Origin: JAFGXT01 sp963677165
GTDB taxonomy: Bacteria > Verrucomicrobiota > Lentisphaeria > Victivallales > SZUA-371
DNA: 64,000 nt
Direction: 5' to 3'
NCBI GenBank assembly: GCA_963677165.2
Contig: CAXXSX010000002.1
Coordinates: 4,898,001 to 4,962,000 of the forward strand
Made by a program: the position numbers and the translations under genes. Of this stretch, positions 17,379-26,639 are shown piece by piece. Each line of letters starts with the position of its first letter. The first letter of the stretch is position 1. A model generated the notes under the pieces. That model saw nothing but the letters and a program-made list of their open reading frames with translations, was not told the DNA's origin and did not search any database.

Positions 17379-18401
17379 TCAGGCTTTAGCTTTGAAAGCT
17401 TTGATCATCTGCGGTACGATCGAATTAAGATCACCGACTATACCATAATGAGCCACCGAGAAGATCGGGGCATCCGGATCAGAGTTAATAGCGATAATCT
17501 TCAAACTTTCATCCATTCCGGCACGATGCTGAACGGATCCGCTGATACCGCAGGCAATATATAGTTTCGGACGGACAGTTACACCTGTCTGACCAACCTG
17601 ATGATCATGATCAATCCAGCCTGCGTCAACCGCAGCACGAGAAGCGGCAACTTCACCGCCGAGGGCTTCCGCCAGATCTTCAATCAGCTTGAAATTATCT
17701 TTGGTGCCGACACCATAACCACCTGCCACAATAACCTGTGCACCTTTGAGATTCACTGATTTCTCTTCACGGACATGCTCAATAACCTTAATTACGGTAT
17801 CAGCTGCTGTCAGTTCGGGAGTAACTTTGATAAGTTTTCCCTTACGTGAAGTATCCGGCTCGTCCATTTTCATAACGCCTTCACGAACTGTTACCATCTG
17901 GGGATCATCCCAGGTATTAACGATAGTAGCAATGATGTTACCGCCAAAAGCCGGACGGATCTGCATCAGTTTATCTTTGTATGATTTGTCGTTGACTTTA
18001 TCTTCGAAATCATCGATTTCAAGCTCAGTACAGTCAGCAGTAAGCCCGGCAAGCTTTTCTGAAGCAACACGCGGACCGAGTTCGCGCCCCTTATGGGTTG
18101 CTCCGAACAACAGAATGTTTGGCTTGTATTGTTTGATCAGGTCCATAATGACCTTGGCAAACGGCAGAACGGTAAACGGTTCCAGTCGCGAATCTTCAAC
18201 CATATAAACGGTTTCGCATCCGTAGTGATAAAGTGTGTCAACGCAACCGGAAAGCTTGTCTCCGATAAGAATTCCTTCAACTTTTACTCCCAGTTTTCCG
18301 GCAAGTTCGCGGCCTTTACAAACAAGTTCAAGGCTGACATCGGCGATTTTTCCGCCTTCCTGCTCAATGAAAACCCAGACATTTCCTCTTTTCTCTGTCA
18401 T
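17379..18401 (-). CDS. etfA: Electron transfer flavoprotein subunit alpha
   Basis: A 340-residue EtfA. The N-terminal domain (WVFIEQEGGKIADVSLELV) is followed by the FAD-binding C-terminal domain with VIVAGGYGVGTKDNF, EVAASRAAVDAGW, QVGQTGVTVRPKLYIACGIS and SVQHRAGM, ending in AINSDPDAPIFSVAHYGIVGD. There is no N-terminal ferredoxin domain. It forms a heterodimer with EtfB and accepts electrons from the adjacent acyl-CoA dehydrogenase. The gap to etfB is 6 bases and to the dehydrogenase 13 bases, a tight operon. Whether it bifurcates electrons cannot be read safely from motifs alone. Confidence 0.95.
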   Translation of the reverse strand: MTEKRGNVWVFIEQEGGKIADVSLELVCKGRELAGKLGVKVEGILIGDKLSGCVDTLYHYGCETVYMVEDSRLEPFTVLPFAKVIMDLIKQYKPNILLFGATHKGRELGPRVASEKLAGLTADCTELEIDDFEDKVNDKSYKDKLMQIRPAFGGNIIATIVNTWDDPQMVTVREGVMKMDEPDTSRKGKLIKVTPELTAADTVIKVIEHVREEKSVNLKGAQVIVAGGYGVGTKDNFKLIEDLAEALGGEVAASRAAVDAGWIDHDHQVGQTGVTVRPKLYIACGISGSVQHRAGMDESLKIIAINSDPDAPIFSVAHYGIVGDLNSIVPQMIKAFKAKA

Positions 18402-18407
18402 ATCTGA

Positions 18408-19304
18408 TTATCCCAGTGTGTGATCCGCAATAAGTTCGTGAATAAGCCCGTTAATACCAGCTTCGGTCGGTTCGACCATTTTAGATTCTGAAGCTTTAAG
18501 AATAACGTTCTGAATCTTTTTAACCTTGGTCGGAGATCCCTTTAGTCCGATACGCTCAACATCAGCGTCTACATCGGCAGCGGTAAACTCAGTAATAAGC
18601 AATCCGCGTTTTTTCAGATTTTCTCCTTCCGTGGCAAGGTCTTCGGCATCGGTATAATCAGCATTCGCATGATCTTTAGAAAGTTCAAACGAAGTTCTGG
18701 CCTTTTTGAATTTCATCAGCCGTTTTGCAGCCGGCGGACGGGGTTCATTGGCATCAATAACAGTCAGCAAAGTAGGAGTGGGTACTTCAACCACTTCGTA
18801 GCCGCCTTCAATCTCGCGACGGGCCTTCACTTTCTTTTTAGTCAAATCCAGAACTTCTTCAACATAAGAAATCTGAGGAATTTTCAACTTTTCAGCCAGC
18901 TGAGGGCCAACCTGAGCGGTATCGCCGTCAATCGCCTGGCGACCACACAAAATCAAGTCAAAATTGCCGACTTTCTTTGCACAGCAACTCAGGGCATAAC
19001 TGGTTGCAAGAGTATCTGCACCGGCAAAAGCACGGTCTGTAAGCAGGATAGCCTCATCAGCTCCACGATATAAAGACTCCCTCAGGACTTCCGCAGCATT
19101 AGGCGGTCCCATAGTACCAACTACGACTGTAGCGTCGTATTTGTCCTTGAGCTGCAATGCCAATTCCAGTGCATTGAGGTCTTCAGGATTGAAAATTGCG
19201 GGAAGAGCGGCACGGTTAACAGTACCGTCCGGCTTCATCGCATCCCCTGTGATGTTCTGAGTATCGGGGACTTGTTTGACGAAGACTAAAATCTTGTAAC
19301 TCAC
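18408..19304 (-). CDS. etfB: Electron transfer flavoprotein subunit beta
   Basis: A 298-residue EtfB with the start YKILVFVKQVPDTQ, the NPEDLNALELALQLK segment, VVGTMGPPNAAEVLRESLYRGADEAILLTD, LILCGRQAIDGDTAQVGPQLAEKL for nucleotide binding and PTPTLLTVIDANEPRPP. The C-terminal 60 residues are longer than in short EtfB proteins. It starts with GTG behind AAAGGGAG. It is the first gene of the etfB-etfA-acyl-CoA dehydrogenase operon, so the promoter should lie in the 350-base gap at 19305-19654. Confidence 0.95.
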   Translation of the reverse strand: MSYKILVFVKQVPDTQNITGDAMKPDGTVNRAALPAIFNPEDLNALELALQLKDKYDATVVVGTMGPPNAAEVLRESLYRGADEAILLTDRAFAGADTLATSYALSCCAKKVGNFDLILCGRQAIDGDTAQVGPQLAEKLKIPQISYVEEVLDLTKKKVKARREIEGGYEVVEVPTPTLLTVIDANEPRPPAAKRLMKFKKARTSFELSKDHANADYTDAEDLATEGENLKKRGLLITEFTAADVDADVERIGLKGSPTKVKKIQNVILKASESKMVEPTEAGINGLIHELIADHTLG

Positions 19305-19483
19305 AGTCTGACTCCCTTTAGCGTTATTAATTAATTGGGTTAAAAACCGGGTTTGAAATCTCGACGGCTCCCTCAGACGCAGAGATTGGTTTTAAAGTTA
19401 GCACATTGAATGCCAATTGCCAGTAAAAAAATATAAAAATCACAACATTAATCGTTTTCAAGGGAAACGGATACTCCGTTTTC
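19305..19483. other. Intergenic leader region of the etf operon
   Basis: This stretch upstream of etfB holds no convincing gene. A perfect 7-bp hairpin (AAACGGA, three bases, TCCGTTT) lies near 19463-19480. A 76-codon open frame crossing 19417-19647 has no ribosome binding site and no recognisable product, and I regard it as chance. No clear consensus promoter was found. Confidence 0.4.
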
Positions 19484-19656
19484 AATTAAGAATTAAGATG
19501 GGGAGAAGTTTCTCCCATACTCTCTCTGATGAGAGTCATATAAAATACATTAAATTTGTAAGGAGAGAGGGCAGTTTAGGTTTGAATACACAGTTTCGAG
19601 AAGCGGCACGCTCTATCAAAATCTATCCATACTTTCCTTCTTCTTAATTCTTAATT
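19484..19656. repeat. Hairpin-rich element bounded by a 14-bp inverted repeat
   Basis: AATTAAGAATTAAG at 19484-19497 and its exact reverse complement CTTAATTCTTAATT at 19643-19656 enclose about 145 bases that code for nothing recognisable. Inside are a 7-bp stem with a 2-nt loop (GGGAGAA, GT, TTCTCCC) and a 6-bp stem (ACTCTC/GAGAGT). The right arm overlaps the stop codon of the DnaJ-TPR gene. It could be a small non-autonomous mobile element, a structured RNA or simply AT-rich symmetry; the arms are low in complexity. Confidence 0.4.
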
Positions 19657-20473
19657 ACTTTAGTCGTTTACGTTCCGGCTTCTGTTCGAGTTCGCGACGT
19701 TTGCGTTTTGCTTCAATCCCGGCAATGGTGCGATTGGTTTCATTAATCATTTCCCTGCGAGTATCTTCCGAAAATTCATCGCGGGACGCGCCGAACAGCG
19801 CAAATAGTTTATACCACCAGGGACTACGATGTTTTTTCAGCGTCTCAAGTTCATGCCGAATCCTTCTCAACTCCTGAGGAGGAGTGCGACAACTGCCAAT
19901 ATCGATCGCATGATTATATTCCTTCAGGGCACGCCTGAAATCCTTAAGAACAGCACAGGATCGGGCAAGATAACAGTGATAAAGAATATTATCAGGAGAA
20001 TGTCCAACAGCTTTGATAAACTGGGCTTTTGCAGCACGATAACGTTTTTGAAAAAACAGGTTTTTCCCCTCACGAAAGGTCATAAATACTTCGGTGCTTG
20101 CAAGGTCTTCCATTAGAGTCGCCAGATTTCCGCCAACCGGCATGGAGTTGCCGGTAATCAGCTCCTCAAGATCATCATCCCCGGGATTATCCATAACCGT
20201 CCTGGGCCATATACGACTAACTTCGGCGACACGCGCGTTTTCGCGATTACGCGTGGCGGTATCATATTGATCACGCTTGACAGGGTCAGACAGCACATTG
20301 AAAGCTTCTACAACCTGCTTGAACTCTTCCGTCTTTTCCTGACTGTTTCCATGACGGTCTGGATGGCAGGCCTTGGCACGAGCATAATAAGCCCGTTTAA
20401 TAGCTCTAAAATCGCTGCTGCTGTCAATTCCGAGTATGTTATAATAATCAGGCATACAGTAAACTGGTTCCAT
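19655..20473 (-). CDS. DnaJ-domain protein with TPR-like repeats
   Basis: Residues 8-66 form a J domain: YYNILGIDSSSDFRAIKRAY, the HPD tripeptide at 37-39 that stimulates DnaK ATPase, and FNVLSDPVKRDQYD. From about residue 130 there are TPR-like helices (GKNLFFQKRYRAAKAQFIKA, NILYHCYLARSCAVLKDFRRALKEYNHAID). The C-terminus is very basic. There is no Gly/Phe or zinc-finger region, so it is a specialised J protein (type III) that would bring DnaK to a particular client. The start is either at 20473 or the Met at 20455; neither has a good ribosome binding site. It stands alone, divergent from the signalling operon. Confidence 0.8.
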   Translation of the reverse strand: MEPVYCMPDYYNILGIDSSSDFRAIKRAYYARAKACHPDRHGNSQEKTEEFKQVVEAFNVLSDPVKRDQYDTATRNRENARVAEVSRIWPRTVMDNPGDDDLEELITGNSMPVGGNLATLMEDLASTEVFMTFREGKNLFFQKRYRAAKAQFIKAVGHSPDNILYHCYLARSCAVLKDFRRALKEYNHAIDIGSCRTPPQELRRIRHELETLKKHRSPWWYKLFALFGASRDEFSEDTRREMINETNRTIAGIEAKRKRRELEQKPERKRLK

Positions 20474-20644
20474 TAATATTTCAGTACGATAATACCTTGA
20501 ACGACCATACGCAAATCGTTTATTGAGTTTTAAGTGTTAAGTGACTAAGTTTTAAGTTGATATTTCCATGCGCATACCTATAATATTAAAGAGGGTCAAT
20601 TTCTATCCTATTTTTCTAAAGATGATTAACATGAGAAAAGCTTA

Positions 20645-23600
20645 ATGGGGAACAAAACAATATCCAATCAGGATGTTATCAAGAGGCATCGCGGTCGTAT
20701 TATATCAATTTCCATAATTATCTTTCTAGGGATAAATCTGATTGCGGGTCTTGCAATCTGGCTGGAATACAATCAGGAAAAAGCGACCTTCCTTTACAAT
20801 CTTAATGATGAAAAAGAAGATTCCCTGAATTTTGCAGCAGCACACATCACACATAAACTGGAAAGCATAATCAGCGATCTTAACTTTATTGGTCAAAATA
20901 AGCGCATAGAAGAATGTATTGCCAACAACCACAAAGATAACGTTATTGAGAAAAACCTGATAGCATTCAGTCGAGCCAAAAAGTTTTACGCGCAAATCCG
21001 TCTCCTTTGTCCCAATGGCAAAGAATTCCTGAGAATCAATAATGAACAAGGCAGAGTGTATTCGGTTACTGATTCAGAGCTTCAGGATAAATCATCCTGC
21101 TACTATTTTCAGGCTTCCTCCCAAATTAAACCGAACGAGATATACATATCGAACCTTGATTTAAATATAGAACATGACAAAATCGCAATACCATACGAAC
21201 CCATGCTACGATTCAGTACACCTATATTCCACAATCGCAAGAGAGTGGGGTTGGTAGTTCTCAATTATCGCGCAAAAAACCTGCTGGAAATTGCAGATTC
21301 ATTAAATCTGGCCTTCCTTAACGGTCAGGGAGGCTGGCTTATCGGAGGAGGTCAAAAAAACTGGGCTTTTCAACGAACACCAAACAATCCGCAACTGTTT
21401 TCTGAAGAATACCCCAAAATCTGGGAGAAGATCACCAATTCCCATGAAGGAAATATGATTAAGAATAATGTTTTGTATTCATACAAAATGATTCATCCGA
21501 TAAGAAAGATAACCTCCATAAAATCTCATGATTATTACCACTGGGTACTTCTGGCTCGCGTTAATAATCCATATCAAAAAGCTGGCATAAATGAGTATGC
21601 TTTAGACATGTTTTTAGTCTTTCTGGGATTTGTCATTATTCTTGCAGTTTTATTAGGAGTCGCAACCTACGAAATAATCATCAGACGAGAAACTGATATA
21701 AAATTCCGTTTACTATTTAAGCATGCATCTGATCCATACTTTATCCTGAAAAACGACATTATTACCGACTGCAATCAAAGCGCGCTAGATCTTTTAGCCA
21801 TAAAAGAACGTAATAGTCTGGTCGGATACAAACTGTCTGTTTTTACTTACAAACTCGACTCTTCAAATCCTCCTATAGATTTCCACACATTTTCAACGGA
21901 AAAAGTATATAAAAATTTGAATGGGAAGCTAATATATGTTGAAGAAACTTGTAATCGTATTCCTCATTCGAATGATGAAGTGATAACAGTATGGCACAAC
22001 ATAACAGACCGCATTGAGCACGAAGCCGAATTAAAAATGCAGTCCAGAGCAGATAAACTGACAAGTATAATGTCCAAGAGGTTTCTAGAAGAAGACGTTC
22101 AAACAATTATCAATGAAGGGCTGCGAATCTCCGGTAAATTTTTAAAAATTGAACGCGCCAAGGTATGGTTAATCAGCAAAGATGACCAACTAATTCATGA
22201 AACACATCGCTGGTTTGCCTCCCCATACGATAAAACTATTTTCGATACCAAAAACTTTCTCGTGGAAAAACTGGACTGGATGGTGGAAACCATGAGTAAA
22301 GGCCAAAGCGCTGTCATTAACAAAATTGATGAAGTTGATGATAATGAAGATTTAAAAAAATACCTGGTCAGTGCCGGCATAAAATCTCTTGTTCTCATTC
22401 CATTTATAAGGGAAAAAAGACTGATGGGATGTTTATCCTTCGGAATGTTTTCAAAAAGCCGCACCTGGACCCCGGAGGAAATTAATTTCATCCGCCGTTT
22501 CGCTGATGATGTTGCGGTCGCGCTTTATCGCCGGGAATCCGAAGAACAACTGGCAATCGCTCGTGATGAGGCCGAATCAGCTAGTCGTGCAAAAAGTGAG
22601 TTTCTTGCAAACATGAGCCATGAGATCAGAACACCGATGAACGCCATTCTCGGTTTTACCGAAATATTGACAAACCAGATCAAAGATGACAAATGTCATC
22701 ATTACCTGGAATCAATTCATTCCAGCGGCAAAGCACTTTTGTCTCTAATAAACGACATTTTGGATCTGTCAAAAATTGAAGCAGGAAAACTTACTCTTGA
22801 ATACCGGGCCTTCAATCCGGTCAATGTGTTCAAAGAAATGACCATTATTTTTTCCCAGAAAATAGCAGAGAAAGGGCTGGAATTATTAACTGAAATCAAT
22901 CCCAATCTACCGGAAGGTGTTGTTCTTGACGAACTTCGACTCAGACAAATTTTACTGAATCTTGTCGGCAACGCAGTAAAATTCACCCACAAAGGATATA
23001 TAAAACTAGCGGTTAATGCAAAATTCCCATCTTCGGATCATAGTACCCTGGATTTTATTTTCAGTGTATCGGACACTGGAATCGGAATCGAACAAAACCA
23101 GCAGGAAAAGATTTTTGAAGCTTTTGAACAAAGAGCCGGACAACGCAGTTCCGAATACGGGGGTACCGGACTGGGGTTGGCAATTACCCGACGCCTGATA
23201 AATGCTATGGGCGGAGAAATATCCCTGACAAGTACTCCGGGCGAAGGCACAGAATTTAAAGTCATTATCAAAAATGTTGCCGTTGCCGCCGCACTTGATT
23301 TTGAAACTGACAACACGGTTGAATCGTCAGATAAGCTAATAGAACAATATAATATTACTCCAGGAAAAGTCCTGATTGTTGATGATGTAGAACAAAACCG
23401 GGAACTTATAGCCGCTTATCTTGATGAAACGCCCCTTCAGGGAATCTGTACGGAAGATGGAGATGAAGCCTTGAAATTTGCAGAGATAAATCCTCCGGAC
23501 CTGCTGATCACTGACATAAAAATGCCCAATATGAATGGCTATGAATTACTCAAAAAATTTACATCGAAACCACAGTTAAAATCAATTCCGACAATTGTCC

Positions 23601-24055
23601 TTACCGCATCGCTGGCAGCTCCGGAACAGGAAAAAGCCAAGAAATCAGCTGATGGCTTCCTGCTAAAGCCGGTATCACGCCACGAACTGTTCAGAGAAAT
23701 AATCAGGGTAATGAAATACAAAACCAAGGAAAACATTGCACAACCATCCGAGTCAACAACGTTATCCCGGGAACCCATAAAACCAGTAAAGGACTTACCC
23801 AAACTACTTGAAGTCCTGAATAATCTCACTGAAGGATTATTTAAAGATTTGTCTGATAATATAATTATCAGCGATGCGGAAGATTTTACTAAAATCCTGC
23901 TTGATCTTGCCCAAAAGCATGACTGTCCTCCCCTGCAAACATATGCAAAAAAAATATCCAGCCTTATTGATGAATTCGATGTTATGAACCTTCCGACTGC
24001 TATCAGGGAATTCCCCGGAATAGTCATAAAGATTAAATCAGCAAACGGAGAATGA
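20645..24055 (+). CDS. Hybrid sensor histidine kinase (extracytoplasmic sensor, PAS, GAF, kinase, receiver)
   Basis: A 1136-residue membrane sensor. TM1 is at about 17-38, a periplasmic sensor domain of roughly 280 residues follows, and TM2 is at about 321-346. Cytoplasmic parts in order are a PAS-like domain (350-460), a GAF-like domain (480-625), HisKA with His659 (MSHEIRTPMNAILGF), HATPase (SDTGIGIE, GGTGLGLAIT), and a receiver with Asp957 (LLITDIKMPNMNG). The last 100 residues form a helical domain seen at the end of many hybrid kinases; it lacks an Hpt histidine. The gene is followed after 4 bases by two REC-kinases, so it likely heads one phosphorelay. The start has only a weak ribosome site. 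The ligand is unknown. Confidence 0.9.
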   Translation: MGNKTISNQDVIKRHRGRIISISIIIFLGINLIAGLAIWLEYNQEKATFLYNLNDEKEDSLNFAAAHITHKLESIISDLNFIGQNKRIEECIANNHKDNVIEKNLIAFSRAKKFYAQIRLLCPNGKEFLRINNEQGRVYSVTDSELQDKSSCYYFQASSQIKPNEIYISNLDLNIEHDKIAIPYEPMLRFSTPIFHNRKRVGLVVLNYRAKNLLEIADSLNLAFLNGQGGWLIGGGQKNWAFQRTPNNPQLFSEEYPKIWEKITNSHEGNMIKNNVLYSYKMIHPIRKITSIKSHDYYHWVLLARVNNPYQKAGINEYALDMFLVFLGFVIILAVLLGVATYEIIIRRETDIKFRLLFKHASDPYFILKNDIITDCNQSALDLLAIKERNSLVGYKLSVFTYKLDSSNPPIDFHTFSTEKVYKNLNGKLIYVEETCNRIPHSNDEVITVWHNITDRIEHEAELKMQSRADKLTSIMSKRFLEEDVQTIINEGLRISGKFLKIERAKVWLISKDDQLIHETHRWFASPYDKTIFDTKNFLVEKLDWMVETMSKGQSAVINKIDEVDDNEDLKKYLVSAGIKSLVLIPFIREKRLMGCLSFGMFSKSRTWTPEEINFIRRFADDVAVALYRRESEEQLAIARDEAESASRAKSEFLANMSHEIRTPMNAILGFTEILTNQIKDDKCHHYLESIHSSGKALLSLINDILDLSKIEAGKLTLEYRAFNPVNVFKEMTIIFSQKIAEKGLELLTEINPNLPEGVVLDELRLRQILLNLVGNAVKFTHKGYIKLAVNAKFPSSDHSTLDFIFSVSDTGIGIEQNQQEKIFEAFEQRAGQRSSEYGGTGLGLAITRRLINAMGGEISLTSTPGEGTEFKVIIKNVAVAAALDFETDNTVESSDKLIEQYNITPGKVLIVDDVEQNRELIAAYLDETPLQGICTEDGDEALKFAEINPPDLLITDIKMPNMNGYELLKKFTSKPQLKSIPTIVLTASLAAPEQEKAKKSADGFLLKPVSRHELFREIIRVMKYKTKENIAQPSESTTLSREPIKPVKDLPKLLEVLNNLTEGLFKDLSDNIIISDAEDFTKILLDLAQKHDCPPLQTYAKKISSLIDEFDVMNLPTAIREFPGIVIKIKSANGE

Positions 24056-24059
24056 TACG

Positions 24060-25487
24060 ATGAAATTTTATGAAGCCGACCTTAAACCGCTGGTAATGAT
24101 TGTTGATGATATGCCCGGAAGCATTCAGGTGGTCGGTAATATTCTAAACCGCCATCTCAATTGTGAATTAATCTTTTCCACCAATTCAGCTAGAGCTTTC
24201 TCTTTACTTGAACGACTTCAGGAAAAAATGCTCCCCCCAGACCTGATACTTCTTGATGTAGTAATGCCGGAAGTCAACGGCATGGAGCTCTGTGCTCAAC
24301 TGAAAAATGATCAGCGGACTTGTGATATACCCGTAGTTTTCCTTACGGCCAAAGACGACAACGAAGATATTATTGAAGGCTTTAAAAGAGGCGCTGTTGA
24401 TTACATTCCCAAACCGTTTCAAACAACTGAATTAATTGCCAGAGTAAGAAATCAACTCACAATCCAACGCCAAAATTCTTTCAGGAAAGAAATGCTTCAC
24501 GTTCTTTGCCATGACCTCCTCGCTCCTTTTGGTTCCATGGTAAGCTGTTTGGAATTGATAGATGAATACAATATGTTCGTAAGACTGAAAAATGATCTCA
24601 GTAATATTGCCAATTCCGGTATCGAAATCATTGACCTTGCTCGGCAATTAAGAGCACTTGAGGACCGAGGCCTCGGCTCTGAAGGCTGCCTCAATCCTCT
24701 GCATCAATTGGTAGAAAAATCTTATCTTACTCTGGAAGAAATGTTCGAAAACAAAAAGGTAAAATTCATTAATGATATTCCAGATGACATGATGGTTAAG
24801 GTGGAACGAGGAATGTTCTCCAATTATGTTCTGAATAATCTATTATCCAACGCCGTAAAATTTTCCATGCCGGGACAGGAAGTAATCATGACCGCAGAAC
24901 GCATTGGCAGCCGGATCATTATTGAATGCACAGATAGCGGAATCGGTATGCCGGCACCATTGTGCAAGGATCTGTTCGACATCCGCAAAGCAACGTCACG
25001 TCAGGGGACCAACGGCGAACACGGCAATGGACTCGGGCTGCCGGTAACAGCCAGAATTATTCATGAACACGGCGGCACCATTGCCGTCGCCAGCGAAGTA
25101 GGGAAAGGCACTACTTTCAGAATTACCCTCAAAGACGCAGCAACTCTTGACAACGCACCGCAGGGAGAATTACCTTCTGTATTTACGGAACTGCGCAAGC
25201 TAAAAGAAAATAGCAAAGTGACAGATTTACAAATACTAAGAGCACGACTCAACCTGGAACTTAACGGGGAGTTTTCTGAACTCGAAGAAATTCCCCATTC
25301 GGGCCATATGATGCAGTTTTGTTTCCGACTGGGAACACTTGCCTTAAAGCATAAACATATTGAACTGGCAAAATATGTAATCACTCTCCATAAAGCATTA
25401 AGAGATTTCAATGTCGAGTTTATTCCGGTCATTCTTGAAAAATTTAGAGAAATTGTTAATTATGTAAATCAGCAGGAACAGTTATGA
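24060..25487 (+). CDS. Receiver-histidine kinase protein (REC-HK)
   Basis: A soluble 475-residue protein with reversed order: a receiver domain first (VDD at 15-17, Asp66 in LLDVVMPEVNG, Lys in YIPKPF), then a divergent HisKA region with His151 (HVLCHDLLAPFGS). A HATPase domain follows (NNLLSNAVKFS, DSGIGMP, GNGLGLPV), and about 115 helical residues end the protein. Such proteins can receive phosphate from another kinase and change their own kinase activity. GGAGAA precedes the ATG, four bases after the hybrid kinase. It overlaps the next, paralogous gene as ATGA. There is no DNA-binding or enzymatic output domain. Confidence 0.9.
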   Translation: MKFYEADLKPLVMIVDDMPGSIQVVGNILNRHLNCELIFSTNSARAFSLLERLQEKMLPPDLILLDVVMPEVNGMELCAQLKNDQRTCDIPVVFLTAKDDNEDIIEGFKRGAVDYIPKPFQTTELIARVRNQLTIQRQNSFRKEMLHVLCHDLLAPFGSMVSCLELIDEYNMFVRLKNDLSNIANSGIEIIDLARQLRALEDRGLGSEGCLNPLHQLVEKSYLTLEEMFENKKVKFINDIPDDMMVKVERGMFSNYVLNNLLSNAVKFSMPGQEVIMTAERIGSRIIIECTDSGIGMPAPLCKDLFDIRKATSRQGTNGEHGNGLGLPVTARIIHEHGGTIAVASEVGKGTTFRITLKDAATLDNAPQGELPSVFTELRKLKENSKVTDLQILRARLNLELNGEFSELEEIPHSGHMMQFCFRLGTLALKHKHIELAKYVITLHKALRDFNVEFIPVILEKFREIVNYVNQQEQL

Positions 25488-26614
25488 AAACATTTAATTC
25501 ATCAAAGAAACCGCTAATTCTTATTGTTGATGACAATCCCAAAAACATCCAATTGGTAGGCAATATTCTACGCCAGAATGTGGACTGTGACTTCTCCTTC
25601 GCCTCAAACGGTTTTCTAGCTCTTGATGCGGTAGAAAAGAATCCTCCGGACCTGATTCTGCTTGATGTTATGATGCCGGAACTCAACGGTTTCGAGACCT
25701 GCAAACGCCTCAAGAATAACGAACGATTCTGTGATATTCCAGTAATCTTCCTTACCGCCAGAATCGAGTCAGAAGATATCGTTGAAGGTTTTGAACACGG
25801 TGCAGTTGATTATATTCCAAAACCATTTGTTCCTTCTGAATTACTTTCCCGCGTCAAGACTCAACTAAAAATCAAAGAACACAGTGATATCATTCAGAAA
25901 CAAAATGATGAACGGAAACAATTACTCCATGTCCTTTGCCATGACCTTTCAAACCCGTTTTCTTCGCTGATCAGCTGCATGGAACTAATCAGCGACGCTG
26001 ATATGTTTATGTCATTTAGAGACGACTTGATCAGCCTCGCAAACAACGGTCTTAATATCATCGAACTGATTCGACGCATGAGAAGCCTGGATGAAAAAGG
26101 ACTGCAGCTGGATCCATATCCGGTAAATCTGTGGAAGATGATACAAAAATCCCTGGTAATTCTCAAACCTCGGATCGAAACAAAAAAAATCAATATCGAT
26201 ATCGATATTCCGCCAGAAATAACGGTTCTGGTGGAAAGCATTTCATTCGTGAATTCCGTAGTCAATAACTTATTGTCAAACGCAATTAAATTTTCTAAGG
26301 AAGGTGATAAAATTGAAATCTCCGCGACCCAAAATGATCGAGAAATATCACTAAAAATCAGGGACTACGGCATCGGAATGCCGGAAAGTATTTGTGCCAA
26401 TCTCTTTGATATCCGTAAAGCTACATCACGTCCTGGAACAAACGGTGAACCCGGCACCGGATTCGGCATGCCGCTGGTTAAGAAGTTCGTCGAGTCTTAT
26501 AATGGCAGACTTTCTGTATCGTCAGCCGAGGAAAAAACAAGTCCGGATAATCATGGAACACTGGTAGAGTTGCAGTTGCCGAATCCATCCGGCATAACAG
26601 TTGCCGACACCTAA
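25484..26614 (+). CDS. Receiver-histidine kinase protein, paralogue of the preceding gene
   Basis: A 376-residue protein with the same layout as its upstream neighbour: receiver with Asp61 (LLDVMMPELNG), then His153 in HVLCHDLSNPFSS, then HATPase (NNLLSNAIKFS, DYGIGMPESIC, GTGFGMPLVKKF). The very similar FDIRKATSR segment in both proteins shows a tandem duplication. It lacks the C-terminal helical tail of its neighbour. Its ATG overlaps the upstream stop by four bases, so translation is coupled and stoichiometric production is likely. Confidence 0.9.
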   Translation: MKTFNSSKKPLILIVDDNPKNIQLVGNILRQNVDCDFSFASNGFLALDAVEKNPPDLILLDVMMPELNGFETCKRLKNNERFCDIPVIFLTARIESEDIVEGFEHGAVDYIPKPFVPSELLSRVKTQLKIKEHSDIIQKQNDERKQLLHVLCHDLSNPFSSLISCMELISDADMFMSFRDDLISLANNGLNIIELIRRMRSLDEKGLQLDPYPVNLWKMIQKSLVILKPRIETKKINIDIDIPPEITVLVESISFVNSVVNNLLSNAIKFSKEGDKIEISATQNDREISLKIRDYGIGMPESICANLFDIRKATSRPGTNGEPGTGFGMPLVKKFVESYNGRLSVSSAEEKTSPDNHGTLVELQLPNPSGITVADT

Positions 26615-26639
26615 AACAACCAAATGGGAGAGGTGAGAA

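Noticed and set aside
19417..19647. Open frame of 76 codons upstream of the etf operon
   Set aside because: No ribosome binding site and no recognisable product, and it crosses the inverted-repeat element; treated as chance.
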